DNA from: Paramoeba atlantica
Taxonomy: Eukaryota > Discosea
Assembly: GCA_977017575.1 (NCBI GenBank)
Contig: CDRNVI010000029.1
Location: 248,001-312,000 of the forward strand
Direction of reading: 5' to 3'
DNA: 64,000 bases
Shown piece by piece: positions 9,399-19,018 of this stretch (position 1 is the stretch's first letter; every line of letters begins with the position of its first letter). Both the position numbers and the translations under genes were made by a program. Below the pieces are notes generated by a model. That model was not told the DNA's origin and searched no databases. It was given only the letters and a program-made list of their open reading frames with translations.

Positions 9399-10703
9399 AT
9401 GCTGCGATTTGTAAGTCCCTTGTTTGCACATTCCAGGGAAAAACAGTCTGGATATCACCTGATGCGCGAACTGGGCAAAAAGAAATCCAAGTTACATGTG
9501 CAGGAAGCAATGACAACAAAAGATGCCTCGGGAACCGAAATTCGAAGTACTGGTACGCGAAGTCGTTTCACATACCGGACGTTCCGGCAACAGATGTCCA
9601 AGATTGAAGAGGTTTATGTTTGGGTTTGGTATCCATGGAGAGCGCATCCAGAGCACCCCGTTCCTGCCCTTCCTTGCCCTCGCACACTGAAGAACCTACA
9701 CGGCGCGGTCGTAACTTCTTTGTCACCAAGACAGAAGCAAAATCGCGAAAATATGCTCTCTGGTGTAACTTTGCAAGCAACAGACGAAGCTCTAAGTTCA
9801 AAATTTTCTCAAAAACATCCTTTTCTTTCATACATTTGTGAGAAATTGAGGGACAAACCTAAAGGATTTCCATTTTGGTATAAGAAGTATCCCAGCACTC
9901 GGCATGCCTATGAAAACCGATTTGCAGTACCTAAAGAAATGCTAGACGGGTATGATAACGCCGAAATGAGACGAGCTTTTTCGTTTCCTAATATGCGGAA
10001 CGGAGAAAAGCTACGTGCTGAAATTACAGCTATGTGCGAAAGGTATTGCCCTGATGATACGAGCCGTCGCTCCATTCCTGCCCGGTGCATTCGACTGGCA
10101 ATATTCGTACGTGAGAAAAGGAATCATTTGCTCACCAATCCGAAAAATCATATAGGAAAACGTCAACTAGGAAATTTGGAAAGGGCACTACAAAATGCAA
10201 TGCGCCGATGGAGAAAAGAGGATTTTCGAGGTTACTGGGAGTTTGTACGCGAGCATGATATGCTGGACATCATTCAACCTGAAAATCGAGTGAAATACCG
10301 ATGGGGTATGTGGTGGCGTTCAGACTGGAGGTTCGGACACGCGCTGAGTTCAAGCACGACTGACTTTCTCGATCCAAGGGGACTAATGGGGTGTGTAGAA
10401 ACCGGTCGAAGTTGTGCCGAGGTGGCTCGGGATCTGGGATTATCCTACACGCGCACATTAAATACCAAGGAACGTAAGTATTTCGAGAGTAGAGCAACTT
10501 ACTTCGAGAGACTCCAACAATTTAAATATGATCACGTTGAAGCGAACAGAGAGCGTGAACGCCAGGAATATCTTAATAAACTACAAGCTTTATATCAAAG
10601 GAGAAGCGCTAGAAACCTCACCGTTGATATCCCTCGTAAGCTTCACCGGACAAAGAATATTAGTCTGCAGCGATGGAAGTGCTGGCGTCATGGCCCTATG
10701 TGA
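9399..10703 (+). CDS. Mitochondrial ribosomal protein uS15 with long extensions
   Basis: 434 residues. The region around residues 225-290 reads IRLAIFVREKRNHLLTNPKN, then HIGKRQLGNLERALQNAMRR, then W-KEDFRGYWEFVREHDMLDI. This is the uS15 core pattern: helix, a short N/K-rich turn (bacterial HKKDHHSRRGL), a helix, and an LKxxDxxxY motif. uS15 binds 16S-type rRNA at the three-way junction in the small subunit platform. The core covers only about 80 residues. The long basic N-terminal (1-200) and C-terminal (300-434) extensions are typical of mitochondrial ribosomal proteins in protists. The gene sits between two identical beta-tubulin genes. A plastid origin cannot be excluded. Confidence 0.65.
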   Translation: MLRFVSPLFAHSREKQSGYHLMRELGKKKSKLHVQEAMTTKDASGTEIRSTGTRSRFTYRTFRQQMSKIEEVYVWVWYPWRAHPEHPVPALPCPRTLKNLHGAVVTSLSPRQKQNRENMLSGVTLQATDEALSSKFSQKHPFLSYICEKLRDKPKGFPFWYKKYPSTRHAYENRFAVPKEMLDGYDNAEMRRAFSFPNMRNGEKLRAEITAMCERYCPDDTSRRSIPARCIRLAIFVREKRNHLLTNPKNHIGKRQLGNLERALQNAMRRWRKEDFRGYWEFVREHDMLDIIQPENRVKYRWGMWWRSDWRFGHALSSSTTDFLDPRGLMGCVETGRSCAEVARDLGLSYTRTLNTKERKYFESRATYFERLQQFKYDHVEANRERERQEYLNKLQALYQRRSARNLTVDIPRKLHRTKNISLQRWKCWRHGPM

Positions 10704-10744
10704 GTATACAGTCCCTATGTTAATACGTATAGAAACTTATCAAT

Positions 10745-12306
10745 ACCTATAGAACAGATACTCATAACATACAGATACATGTATGAATCATATCCACTAA
10801 GCCATAGTGCAAACGTTTATCGATACCTACACTGTATGTACTTACACTGTATGTTTCTACTGCTTCATGATTTTTTGGAACAAACCTGTCTTTGTACGCA
10901 CCCAATCACTACTTCATTCTACACTAAAAAGATTCGTGTAAGTGTATTTCTATTTAGTCTAACCTTCACTCGACTCTTTGATGCGTGAAATCGTCTCGAT
11001 ACAGGCCGGCCAGTGTGGAAATCAAATTGGTTCTAAGTTTTGGGAAGTGATATGCGATGAGCACAGCGTCGACCCGTCAGGCACGTATGTGGGTGACAAT
11101 GATCGTCAGTTGGAGCGCATTAATGTGTACTTCAACGAAGCGACCGGAGGTCGATATGTTCCGCGTGCCGTGCTGATGGATCTGGAACCTGGTACAATGG
11201 ACAGCGTTCGGGCTGGTCCGTATGGTCAAATCTTCCGCCCGGACAACTTTGTGTTTGGTCAGACTGGGGCCGGGAATAACTGGGCTAAGGGGCACTACAC
11301 GGAGGGTGCTGAGCTCATTGATAGCGTACTGGATGTTTGCCGCAAAGAGGCTGAAAGCTGTGACTGCCTGCAGGGATTTCAAATCTCACACTCCCTTGGT
11401 GGTGGGACAGGTTCAGGTACCGGAACTTTGTTGATTTCCAAGCTCCGTGAGGAGTACCCGGACCGCATGATGCTCACATTTAGCGTGATTCCTTCGCCCA
11501 AAGTGTCTGACACCGTCGTGGAACCCTACAACACAACTCTTTCGGTGCACCAACTCGTAGAGAACTCGGATGAATGTCTGTGCATTGACAATGAAGCGCT
11601 GTATGACATTTGCTTTCGTACCTTGAAGTTGACGACTCCCACGTTTGGTGACCTGAATCATCTTGTGTCTGCGGTGATGTCCGGTGTGACGTGCTGTTTA
11701 CGCTTTCCGGGACAGCTGAACTCCGACCTTCGCAAACTTGCGGTGAACCTGGTTCCATTTCCTCGCCTGCACTTCTTCATGGTCGGGTTTGCCCCCCTGA
11801 CTTCTCGTGGCTCTCAGCAGTATCGCACATTTACTGTTCCTGAGTTAACGCAGCAAATGTTTGACTACAAGAACATGATGTGTGCCGCGGACCCGCGACA
11901 CGGACGCTATCTCACTGCATCCGCCCTGTTCCGTGGACGTCTCTCCACGAAGGAGGTTGATGAGCAGATGTTGAACGTGCAGAACAAGAACAGCTCGTAC
12001 TTCATCGAGTGGATCCCGAACAACATCAAGAGCTCTGTGTGTGACGTCCCTCCGAAGGGGTTGAAGATGACGGTGACCTTTATCGGGAACAACACTTGCA
12101 TCCAAGAAATGTTCCGTCGCGTGGCGGAGCAGTTCACTGCAATGTTTCGGCGAAAGGCTTTTCTTCACTGGTACACCGGAGAAGGGATGGATGAGATGGA
12201 ATTCACGGAAGCGGAAAGCAACATGAACGACCTTGTGGCAGAATACCAACAATACCAGGATGCCGGGATCGAGGAGGAAGAACTCATTGACGAGCCGATG
12301 GCTGAA
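10745..12306 (+). repeat. Duplicated beta-tubulin block, copy 2
   Basis: Second copy of the 7310-8855 block. Its left end, starting CCTATAGAACAGA, is the relic of the 3' end of the inositol kinase gene, now out of context behind uS15. So the arrangement next to the kinase is probably ancestral and this copy derived. Its leader carries a short insertion (two ACTGTATGT units) missing in copy 1. Confidence 0.93.
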
Positions 12307-12309
12307 TAA
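10981..12309 (+). CDS. TUBB: Beta-tubulin, copy 2
   Basis: 442 residues, identical to copy 1 through Glu-442, then TAA instead of two more glutamines. The motifs are as in copy 1, including the MREI start and the GGGTGSGTG loop. The 3' untranslated region is unrelated to that of copy 1, so different mRNA stability or regulation is possible. Nucleotide identity without visible synonymous changes indicates recent duplication or continuing gene conversion. It is the last host gene before a six-kilobase repeat island. Confidence 0.99.
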   Translation: MREIVSIQAGQCGNQIGSKFWEVICDEHSVDPSGTYVGDNDRQLERINVYFNEATGGRYVPRAVLMDLEPGTMDSVRAGPYGQIFRPDNFVFGQTGAGNNWAKGHYTEGAELIDSVLDVCRKEAESCDCLQGFQISHSLGGGTGSGTGTLLISKLREEYPDRMMLTFSVIPSPKVSDTVVEPYNTTLSVHQLVENSDECLCIDNEALYDICFRTLKLTTPTFGDLNHLVSAVMSGVTCCLRFPGQLNSDLRKLAVNLVPFPRLHFFMVGFAPLTSRGSQQYRTFTVPELTQQMFDYKNMMCAADPRHGRYLTASALFRGRLSTKEVDEQMLNVQNKNSSYFIEWIPNNIKSSVCDVPPKGLKMTVTFIGNNTCIQEMFRRVAEQFTAMFRRKAFLHWYTGEGMDEMEFTEAESNMNDLVAEYQQYQDAGIEEEELIDEPMAE

Positions 12310-13588
12310 CATTAAAGAAAAGGAAGGTTGTAATTGATCGCTGAAGTGTTTGTTATGTAGTTCACAGTATTTTTGAAGTATGTAAAAAATAGTAGTTCAT
12401 GTTGCTATATATCACGGTAGATTTGTACTAAGTATTTTATGTTTAATTTGCATGGGTAGAAAAAATACTTTTTTAACTTTGTTTTGTGTAATTTATTTCG
12501 TGGCTCACAAGTTGGACATAGACGTATTGCGTGAATTTATTCATTTGTTTTTTATACTGATGTCATCGCGAAAGAAGGAAAGGGAACGTCATGATTAAAT
12601 TTTATAGTTATAAAGCGTACTTTATTTACTGTGTGCGCTGCTTTGCCGCATACACAGTTTCAGTGCACGCTGTTTTTATCATCTTTTCGGACTATGTTTT
12701 TTCTCCTCTCTACGTATTGTTGTCGTGTACATGTTGTCTTGAATGTTTTTCTTGTTTCTTTATCTGCGCATCTTTAGTACTTTCTTGGTAAGACCTACAT
12801 GTATCTTTCCACTCCTGCCTTCTTCACTCCTGCCTTCACGATGTCCTCCTTACGTGTTCAGTCGGGAAATAATTTTATCGGAGTTTGTTGAGTACGGAGA
12901 GCCGTCGATAGGGAATATTGGTTGTTGCGATCACAGAAGGAAAGACATGGCTCCAGGATCCCTGTATGGTTCGAGCCGAGCCCGGTTCAGACTTTCTTAG
13001 GTTCAGACTTTTGAAGGCCAGCGCATGCATGGCTTAAAACTTTAAATGTCATTTGTAATGATTCTCGCCATAGGTGTGCGAAATGTTGCAGCAATGTTGG
13101 CCATTTAGGTGAAAGAGCTGCTGCAAGGCACACGAAGTACCTTTGGTTCATAAACGTGTCGAGGGGTTCATTTCTGAATTCGAGGATGGGGGTTGCCGTG
13201 CTTCAACGGGGTGAAGTCTTTGCGCAATGTGCGCGGGAATCCTAATGGGAATCCAGGGGGCCTAGTTGCACGAGAAGACTTGGAGAGGCGTCCCATAAGA
13301 ATGCAAGTTGCAAATAAAAAAGGGACCGCAACTATTATAATCTATAACTTATACTATTATAGTCTATAACTCCATGTACTTAAACAAGAATTACGTTGTA
13401 CATACTTACAACGGTGTTCCGTGTTCCATGGAACCAAAAACTATGGCTAAAAATACCGAGAAGTGCGCCCATTTTCTGTTTTTAAAGTTTTTCATTATTT
13501 CAAAAACAAATTTACTCTAATACAACTTATACACGTACATGTACTGTATGTCTACAGTACACTCCGACCTCCATTAAGTGTCCACGGA
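12310..13588. other. Gene-free stretch, start of the repeat island
   Basis: No accepted gene. The first 500 bp are AT-rich 3' flank. TACATGTA occurs at 12796-12803 and 13536-13543. At about 13407-13434 there is GTGTTCCGTGTTCCATGGAA, which recurs inverted at about 59460-59500. A Cys/His-rich translated stretch near 13060-13130 is too short to assign. Confidence 0.5.
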
Positions 13589-14117
13589 AAGGGGGGACTC
13601 GTTTATTGTTAACAATTTTTTCGAGCATTTTTTGCTAACAATAATCGAAATTTTACCCCCCAATGTTAACATTATACGAGTTGCAATGAAAGTTCGAATA
13701 TTATTAACAATGAGGAGTATTTGGGCACTCTCTGGAGGTCGCTGAAGGTCACTGGCAATCGCCGGAGCTACTACAAACGACTCTCTAATGTCACCTTTTT
13801 AGGGAACTACGCAGTTTTCAATTGCTATACAGTTTCATCCAAAACTGAGTTATGCGAATCGAAGTGCGATGTCGGGTGAGGTACCGTTTACTTGCCTTCT
13901 CAACGTTTTATCTCTGGAGGCTGCCATCGTCGGGCGACTGAAAGTCTGTTGTTTCAATAACATTATTTCGCATATCATTAAGCGCATCATTTTCCTTATC
14001 ATGAACGCTATAAAGCATGACCATCGGGAACAAAAAAATTCAAAAGTCACACGAAAAAACCGAAATTAATTCATTGTTAACAATAATCGAATGTTAATAA
14101 TAAACGAGTCCCCCCTT
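13589..14117. mobile_element. MITE-like element with G-run terminal inverted repeats
   Basis: About 530 bp with ends in inverted orientation. The left end is AAGGGGGGACTCGTTTATT followed by GTTAACA. The reverse complement of the right end is the same except for one base (ATTAACA). TTAACAATAATCGA-type words recur inside both ends. There is no coding capacity. Exact borders and target duplication are uncertain (a TTAA-like context on the right). The family is unassigned; the G/C-run at the terminus is shared with several other elements here. Confidence 0.7.
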
Positions 14118-14300
14118 AAGTTTAATATTCATAAAAAGTAATAGAAAGGAGAGTAAACCCCTTGTACATTACTTATTAATTTACATGAAGGTCTGCGGGT
14201 GAGGCCCAAATCATCAGTCGAGATCATCTTCGAGTCCCCTCACATAGTGCTTTTTCACATGTGCGTCAAGACCTTTTTTCCATTCTATTCACGATTCTCT

Positions 14301-14376
14301 TCAGGATGACACAGAGACTATTATTTTCGTAGACCTGTTTTGAAGAACACATGAAAATCCATGGTCTCGACTGATT
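14301..14376 (+). repeat. Diverged fragment of dispersed repeat R1
   Basis: Matches the middle of R1 (copies at 16654-18138 and 60905-62068) over TTCGTAGACC-TTTTGAAGAAC and ACACATGAAAATC, then the CGACTGAT word. It is clearly more diverged than the two longer copies are from each other. Confidence 0.7.
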
Positions 14377-14466
14377 TTAAGTAGAATACATTAATAATCA
14401 TTTAAATCAAAACAGTTTTTTTTGTAAATTTTTTGAACGCCTAAAAATTGTAGTCCTATACTGTTA

Positions 14467-15583
14467 GAGGGCTGAAACATCCCCACCCGCACCCACCCGC
14501 ACCCACCCGCACCCAGTGCATCTTCAACGGCAAAGACTTAGCAAAATTTGGGAGATCCAGAAGGAACACGTTCGGGGTACTACTCCCCGAGAGGGATGAC
14601 CTTTTTTCAGTCAATGTGTACGAGTGCTTCACCATACGCGTTTTCTTTGCAGAATGCAGCCCAAAAGAAAGTGCGAGCTGTGCAGACTAAATGCCTTTCA
14701 CAAAATGAACTTTATATCCTTACATTAACATAATTTAAGAAAATAATTTGGCGTTGTCCTTTTTTTTCGCGCGCTAGATCCTTCTTTCTCTGCTTTGACT
14801 TTATTTGCTTCAAAGCGCTCTCCTGAGCTCGCTTCTGACGCATCTCTGCCTGCGTCAATTTTGTGTACGTCTTACTTCCTTTGCGTCCGTGAGAAGGGCT
14901 TTTTCCAATTTTTGTGATACCACTGCGCTGTAAATCTTGTTTTACCTCTTCTCGGTACTCTCGTATAGCATCTTTATCTTTTTCGTCACCTTTCTGAAAA
15001 TGACAAGAGCAAAAGTCTCGAGAAGCCCATTCTCTAACGACGGAATGCGTTGAATCCGAAGATTCTACGGAGTCGTCGTACAGTGTCACCTGGTGAACTT
15101 TCCAGTGCGTACACTCTGCATTCCAGAGCAACCCGAAAGTCTTTCGGGGGCAAATTGGGCACTGTTTCGTTCCTTCTGAGTCATCTTCAGATACTCCAAA
15201 CCTCTCCTCTCTTCTCAAAGGAATGTGGAGCACCTTCTTTAAGGTGTGTTGCACCCAATTTCGTAATCGATCAAAAATTTCCGAGTCTGCATGTCCGTAG
15301 GAACACGCCTCTACCTCACTATCCTTGGAGGGCAAATCGTCTATACGGAATACGTTTGAAAAAAGCATCGTAGTAAAACGGTATTCGAGAAAAGATAAAA
15401 GAGATAAAATATGAAATATTTTATTATTTGCGTCCCTATAAAAAAATTTATGAGATATTATAAGTTTGCCAATATCTAGGTATTGAGAAAAAATAAAAGA
15501 GGAAAAATATATAGAAAATTCACCCCTCCCCTAACTCAGCCGCACCCGGGCGCACCCAGACGCACCCACCTGTTTCAACGCTC
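14467..15583 (-). mobile_element. TTA-inserted element with CGCACCC iterons and a cargo ORF
   Basis: 1117 bp. Terminal inverted repeats are GAGGGCTGAAAC and, at the right end, the complement of GAGCGTTGAAAC. TTA flanks both ends (14464-14466 and 15584-15586), the pattern of a 3-bp target duplication. Inside each end lies a set of direct CGCACCC repeats (14482-14514 and 15539-15568) in the same orientation. The body carries one minus-strand reading frame of 218 codons. A TTA/TWA duplication recalls PIF/Harbinger, but no transposase is recognisable. A second element of this type is at 60989-61778. Confidence 0.75.
14712..15368 (-). CDS. Cys/His-finger protein carried by the CGCACCC element
   Basis: 218 residues, not recognised. 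The middle has QCPICPRKTFG and NAECTHWKVHQ, a plausible C-x2-C...C-x6-H zinc site, then DFCSCHFQKGD. The last 90 residues are strongly basic and helical (QAEMRQKRAQ, KQIKSKQRKKD), which suggests nucleic-acid binding. It is the only substantial non-relic ORF on the minus strand of the window and lies wholly between the inverted ends of a mobile element. It is more likely element cargo (an accessory DNA-binding protein) than a host gene. The start codon choice is the first ATG. Confidence 0.5.
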   Translation of the reverse strand: MLFSNVFRIDDLPSKDSEVEACSYGHADSEIFDRLRNWVQHTLKKVLHIPLRREERFGVSEDDSEGTKQCPICPRKTFGLLWNAECTHWKVHQVTLYDDSVESSDSTHSVVREWASRDFCSCHFQKGDEKDKDAIREYREEVKQDLQRSGITKIGKSPSHGRKGSKTYTKLTQAEMRQKRAQESALKQIKSKQRKKDLAREKKGQRQIIFLNYVNVRI

Positions 15584-16653
15584 TTACACCCCGCTGATTT
15601 ATCGTCAAATCTGGATTTTTGACTTTTTGGAAAATGAATAAGTCAAGGGGGTTGGAATCGTTCCCCTCCTTGACATATCCTCCTGGTTAAATTGTATAAA
15701 AGAAATTAACTTACTGATGGTATGGGTTCCTATTTCTTCGAAATGTACTGCATGAGTAAAATGTTTTCCTCCGTTCCAGTCAGAGTAGCAGAATTATTGA
15801 TAATTTTTTCTGACTTTTTTCCAACTTTTTCAGTACGCATCACGGTTCGTAGTTTCAGTCATCTTATTTTCAATCTTATATTCATCTTATTTTCAATCTT
15901 TTCACATGCCGAAAAGCGTTGATCAATTATTCGAGTAATAGTTTGTGCATAACCCTGCAAATTCTATTTATTGGTTAACCGCATCGAAACCGCACCGAAA
16001 CCGCGGTTTGCAAATCAAGAAGAGGCCCCTTTTAGGACTAGAAGTACAAGGGAATTTTTGATTTATAGGGAAGAAAGTTTGGCGACGGGCATTGTACGTT
16101 CATATTTATTAACTAGTTTCTATATTTGCGCAGAACATCATAGACTTAACTACTTTATATTAAGTACCTATATAATAGAGTGAACTGTGGGGTTGCTGAT
16201 CCAATGCATTCTCGTCGAGAATGGCTTACAGAGCACATAGATCAGGATATACTCCAAAACCGCCACTCAAAAATGCAAAGTAGATTATCTCATTATTCTT
16301 TGTAACAGTATTCTTTGTAACAGTATTCTTTGTAACAGTATTCTTTGTAACAGTATTCTTTGTAACAGTATTCTTTGTAACAGTATTCTTTGTAACAGTA
16401 TTCTTTGTAACAGTATTCTTTGTAACAGTATCATCTTTTGTGCTCAGTAGAAACATTTTTGCAGAAAAAAACAGTCTAAATATGCATGAAACTTTGGATC
16501 CATGTTCTACATCCGCTGTTGTCGTCCCCACCACTTCTACGCTTGTCATCCTTCACCCCTTGGATCTTCACCTTGTCAGGTACTCTTAAACCGCACCGAA
16601 ACCGTACCGAAACCGTACTGAAACCGCACCGAAACACCACCCGCAGCCCCTAA
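15584..16653. other. Repeat-island spacer with CCGCACCGAAA iterons
   Basis: No accepted gene. Two clusters of 11-bp direct repeats of the type ACCGCACCGAA lie at 15977-16005 and 16588-16635. They are placed like the iterons of the CGCACCC elements, suggesting a third element of about 670 bp, but I could not find matching terminal inverted repeats. A 15-bp minisatellite lies between them. Confidence 0.45.
16296..16430. repeat. 15-bp minisatellite, nine perfect units
   Basis: The unit TTCTTTGTAACAGTA is repeated nine times without error. As 15 is a multiple of three, the minus strand reads an endless pentapeptide NTVTK within a 107-codon frame (16226-16549). I do not accept that frame as a gene. 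Confidence 0.97.
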
Positions 16654-18138
16654 TATATTTATGTTGCGCATAGAAAACAAAAAGAATCTCTTCTCACAGG
16701 TTTGCTGTACGCTCCTTGAGGCTCCTCTTAATAATTTGCCTTCTTATAATACTGTACCCCCGCTACTTAATTGTCACCCCTCTACCCCCCCCCCCCCCCC
16801 TATTTAATTGTCCTTTTTGACAGAGCCTTGGGCACAAGGCGCCGCGAAGCGGCGCCATTTTTTTTATATTTTCATTTTTTCATTTTCTAGTGTAATGTGA
16901 TACGAGCACCTACCTATGAGCACCTACCTACGAGCACCTTATTACATCTTGTTACACAATATTTGGCTCATTTTTTTCAAAAAAATCCAAAAATCCAAAT
17001 CATTCCGGATTACTCCGGACGGTCGCTGGCAAGCCAGACCCTTCACAGACAGATTTGGAAGTTCCGAGGCCGACGTCCTCTACCAGTTTCCGCTTGTACA
17101 AAAAAACAGCACCAAAGTGCTGTTACCAAAACGTTGCGTCGACAAATTGTACGTCAACACGGCTCACCCAAGAGGTGTGATCCGGGGTAGGGAGCTGGTT
17201 CCCTGAGGGGAGGGTCCGGGACGGTCCTCCAAGTACTGGGCTTAGTCGGTTCTAAGCCCATCCTCTTAGAGTGATTCCGCCGGGAATTAAGCGATGAGCG
17301 GGTTTGAACTCGCCGTCTGAGCACCATGTGCTTCAAACTTTGAGTTCTTGCCGCTCCGCCACCTCCGCTTTCCCATTTTTGCACTGATCCCAATCCCTTT
17401 CATCTCTTCCCCTACCGGAAAATGGTAACCCTTCAGTTGACTTCCATTCATCTTTCTCTCTTCCGGAAAACGTTAATGCTCCCGGTGATTACCCTTCATC
17501 TCTCCCCTTTCCTGGGAATGGCAACCTTCCCTCAGAGGCCTATTCATCGGACACGGGAACTACCTCAAATGAACAACGGGTTACTGGTCCTCTGGGGCGT
17601 TGGGTGAGAATACGGCCTCCTGTCCCTCGGGTAGGGCCTCTAGAAAATCCTCTAGTGGTGCCCATCGTGAATTTTTTAGTGTCTCCGTTGGACCTACGCT
17701 TACATAAGAACGATAATAGCGGTTGGTAGAATAGAGTACAACATGCGGCGCGAAGCAGCGCAAAATTTCTTTCCCCTACTTTCTTCAAATTTTGCACCCC
17801 CCTATTTAATTGTCCTTTTTCCCGAAAAGCGGTGACAATTAAGTAGGGGGGGGGTACAGTAATAGAAACTACTACTAATTTCTATTACAAAAATTATTAC
17901 GGCTGCTATGGTTCCACTTTCTTTCCTGATGACGCACAGACTAGATTATATTCGTAGACCTTTTTTGAAGAACACATGAAAATCTGGTGTCCCGACTGAT
18001 AGATTTGATATCTTTTTGTGTTGGCAAAATTGCATTAGCAAATAAAAATGTCAGCACATTCATTACCGTTACCCCCCTTAGATATCCTAGGACGCTACTT
18101 ATACTCTTTTGTGATGAAACCTCTGGGTCTCAGCTTTT
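16654..18138. repeat. Dispersed repeat R1, copy 1, split by a TA element
   Basis: Two halves (16654-16751 and 17860-18138) match 60905-60988 and 61779-62068. Shared words include TTTATGTTGCGCATAGAAAA, TAATAATTTGCCTTCTTATA, CCTGATGACGCACAGACTA and GATGAAACCTCTGGGTC. A 1108-bp element sits between them at a TA dinucleotide. No coding function is seen in R1 itself. Confidence 0.9.
16752..17859. mobile_element. TA-inserted poly-C word element A
   Basis: 1108 bp flanked by TA on both sides (16750-16751, 17860-17861). Terminal inverted repeat is CTGTACCCCC. The word CTAYTTAATTGTC occurs directly at 16763 and 16800 at the left, then directly at 17802 and inverted at 17834 at the right, forming a terminal fold-back around a TTTTTCCCGAAAA loop. 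A GC hairpin (16838-16856, arms GGCGCCGC) is followed by a T-run. Interior frames of about 97 codons are not recognisable. The empty site survives in R1 copy 2 at 61801. Confidence 0.85.
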
Positions 18139-18284
18139 CGTTACAACTTACAAGTAGAGTGTAAATACAAGTAGGGGAATATCCACGTAACCATGTACTC
18201 TACGCGAAATTATTATTATTTATTGCAATGTACTATTTTTGTTTTTGGTTCGAAGCGGAACTATATTTTACTGTAAGTAGTAAC

Positions 18285-18764
18285 ATGACTTCAGAGTTCC
18301 AACACACTGATTCAAATCGCGACGATATTTTAATTTTTCATGAAGCCTTGAAGGCTCAAGAACAAGACGATATTGAAGTGGACTTTGCATTACACGAAAA
18401 GGTGAATATTGAAGTGATTTCAAATACAGAGGGAAACCCACCAAACGGTAGTGAGCAAGGGAAAACTGCTGCGAGTGTTCTACGAAGGACGCCGACAACA
18501 ATTATTCACTTTAATCATGAGGATCACACATTAGGAAATATACTTCGTCATGCTCTTCACAGCCGTGTAGATGTCAATATTGCGGGCTATGTTATTCCAC
18601 ATCCTTTACAGCCGATGATGAAACTCCAGGTTCAAAGCGAAAAATATGGCCCTCAATTAGTCGCTGATGAGTTGGAAAAAATTGCTTCTCTGTGCGAAGA
18701 TTCTTGTAACGAATTTGAACTTGCGCTCAAAATATTTAGTTTAGGGATCAGCGAACAAGCCTAA
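18285..18764 (+). CDS. RPC19: RNA polymerase I/III subunit AC19 (RPAC2)
   Basis: 159 residues from the ATG at 18285. An in-frame ATG at 18228 would add a hydrophobic 19-residue head not seen in the family. The RPB11-like dimerisation fold is clear: IIHFNHEDHTLGNILRHAL, then IAGYVIPHPLQP, then the C-terminal helix with ASLCEDSCNEFE. The EDHTLGN motif and the C-terminal L-DLCD-like segment favour AC19 over Pol II RPB11, although PHPL is RPB11-like. AC19 pairs with AC40 as the platform of Pol I and Pol III. An acidic N-terminal tail is usual for AC19. The gene directly follows the repeat island. Confidence 0.8.
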   Translation: MTSEFQHTDSNRDDILIFHEALKAQEQDDIEVDFALHEKVNIEVISNTEGNPPNGSEQGKTAASVLRRTPTTIIHFNHEDHTLGNILRHALHSRVDVNIAGYVIPHPLQPMMKLQVQSEKYGPQLVADELEKIASLCEDSCNEFELALKIFSLGISEQA

Positions 18765-19018
18765 TTCTAAGAACATGTAATGCTCTAAATTGTCTATACA
18801 TCTGTATTTTCAATTATTTATTTACATATAAATGGAGCTGACGTGGTTTAAGTATTCCGAAAAGCTTGGAAATGCTGACTTCGACTATACGTAACTCTGC
18901 GAGAGCACTTCATTTTGACTCCCTACCATGTTTTTATGCCCACCCATGTATGTTTAAGGCCTCAAGCTAAGAAAGATTGAGTATTGTTAGACTTTAAATT
19001 TGCATTACTATCAAACTT

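Noticed and set aside
13060-13130. Short + strand translation with CAKCCSNVGHLGE, like a zinc knuckle.
   Set aside because: Too short and isolated, incomplete knuckle pattern, no neighbouring element parts.
16226-16549. 107-codon minus-strand frame with NTVTK repeats.
   Set aside because: The frame exists only because a 15-bp minisatellite keeps phase; flanking residues show no domain.
17290-17390. tRNA-like sequence on the minus strand inside element A, with a good A-box (TGGCGGAGCGG) and a partial B-box (GAGTTCAAACCC).
   Set aside because: Acceptor and T-arm stems do not pair, and no sensible anticodon arm forms. At most a tRNA-derived relic; chance is equally likely.
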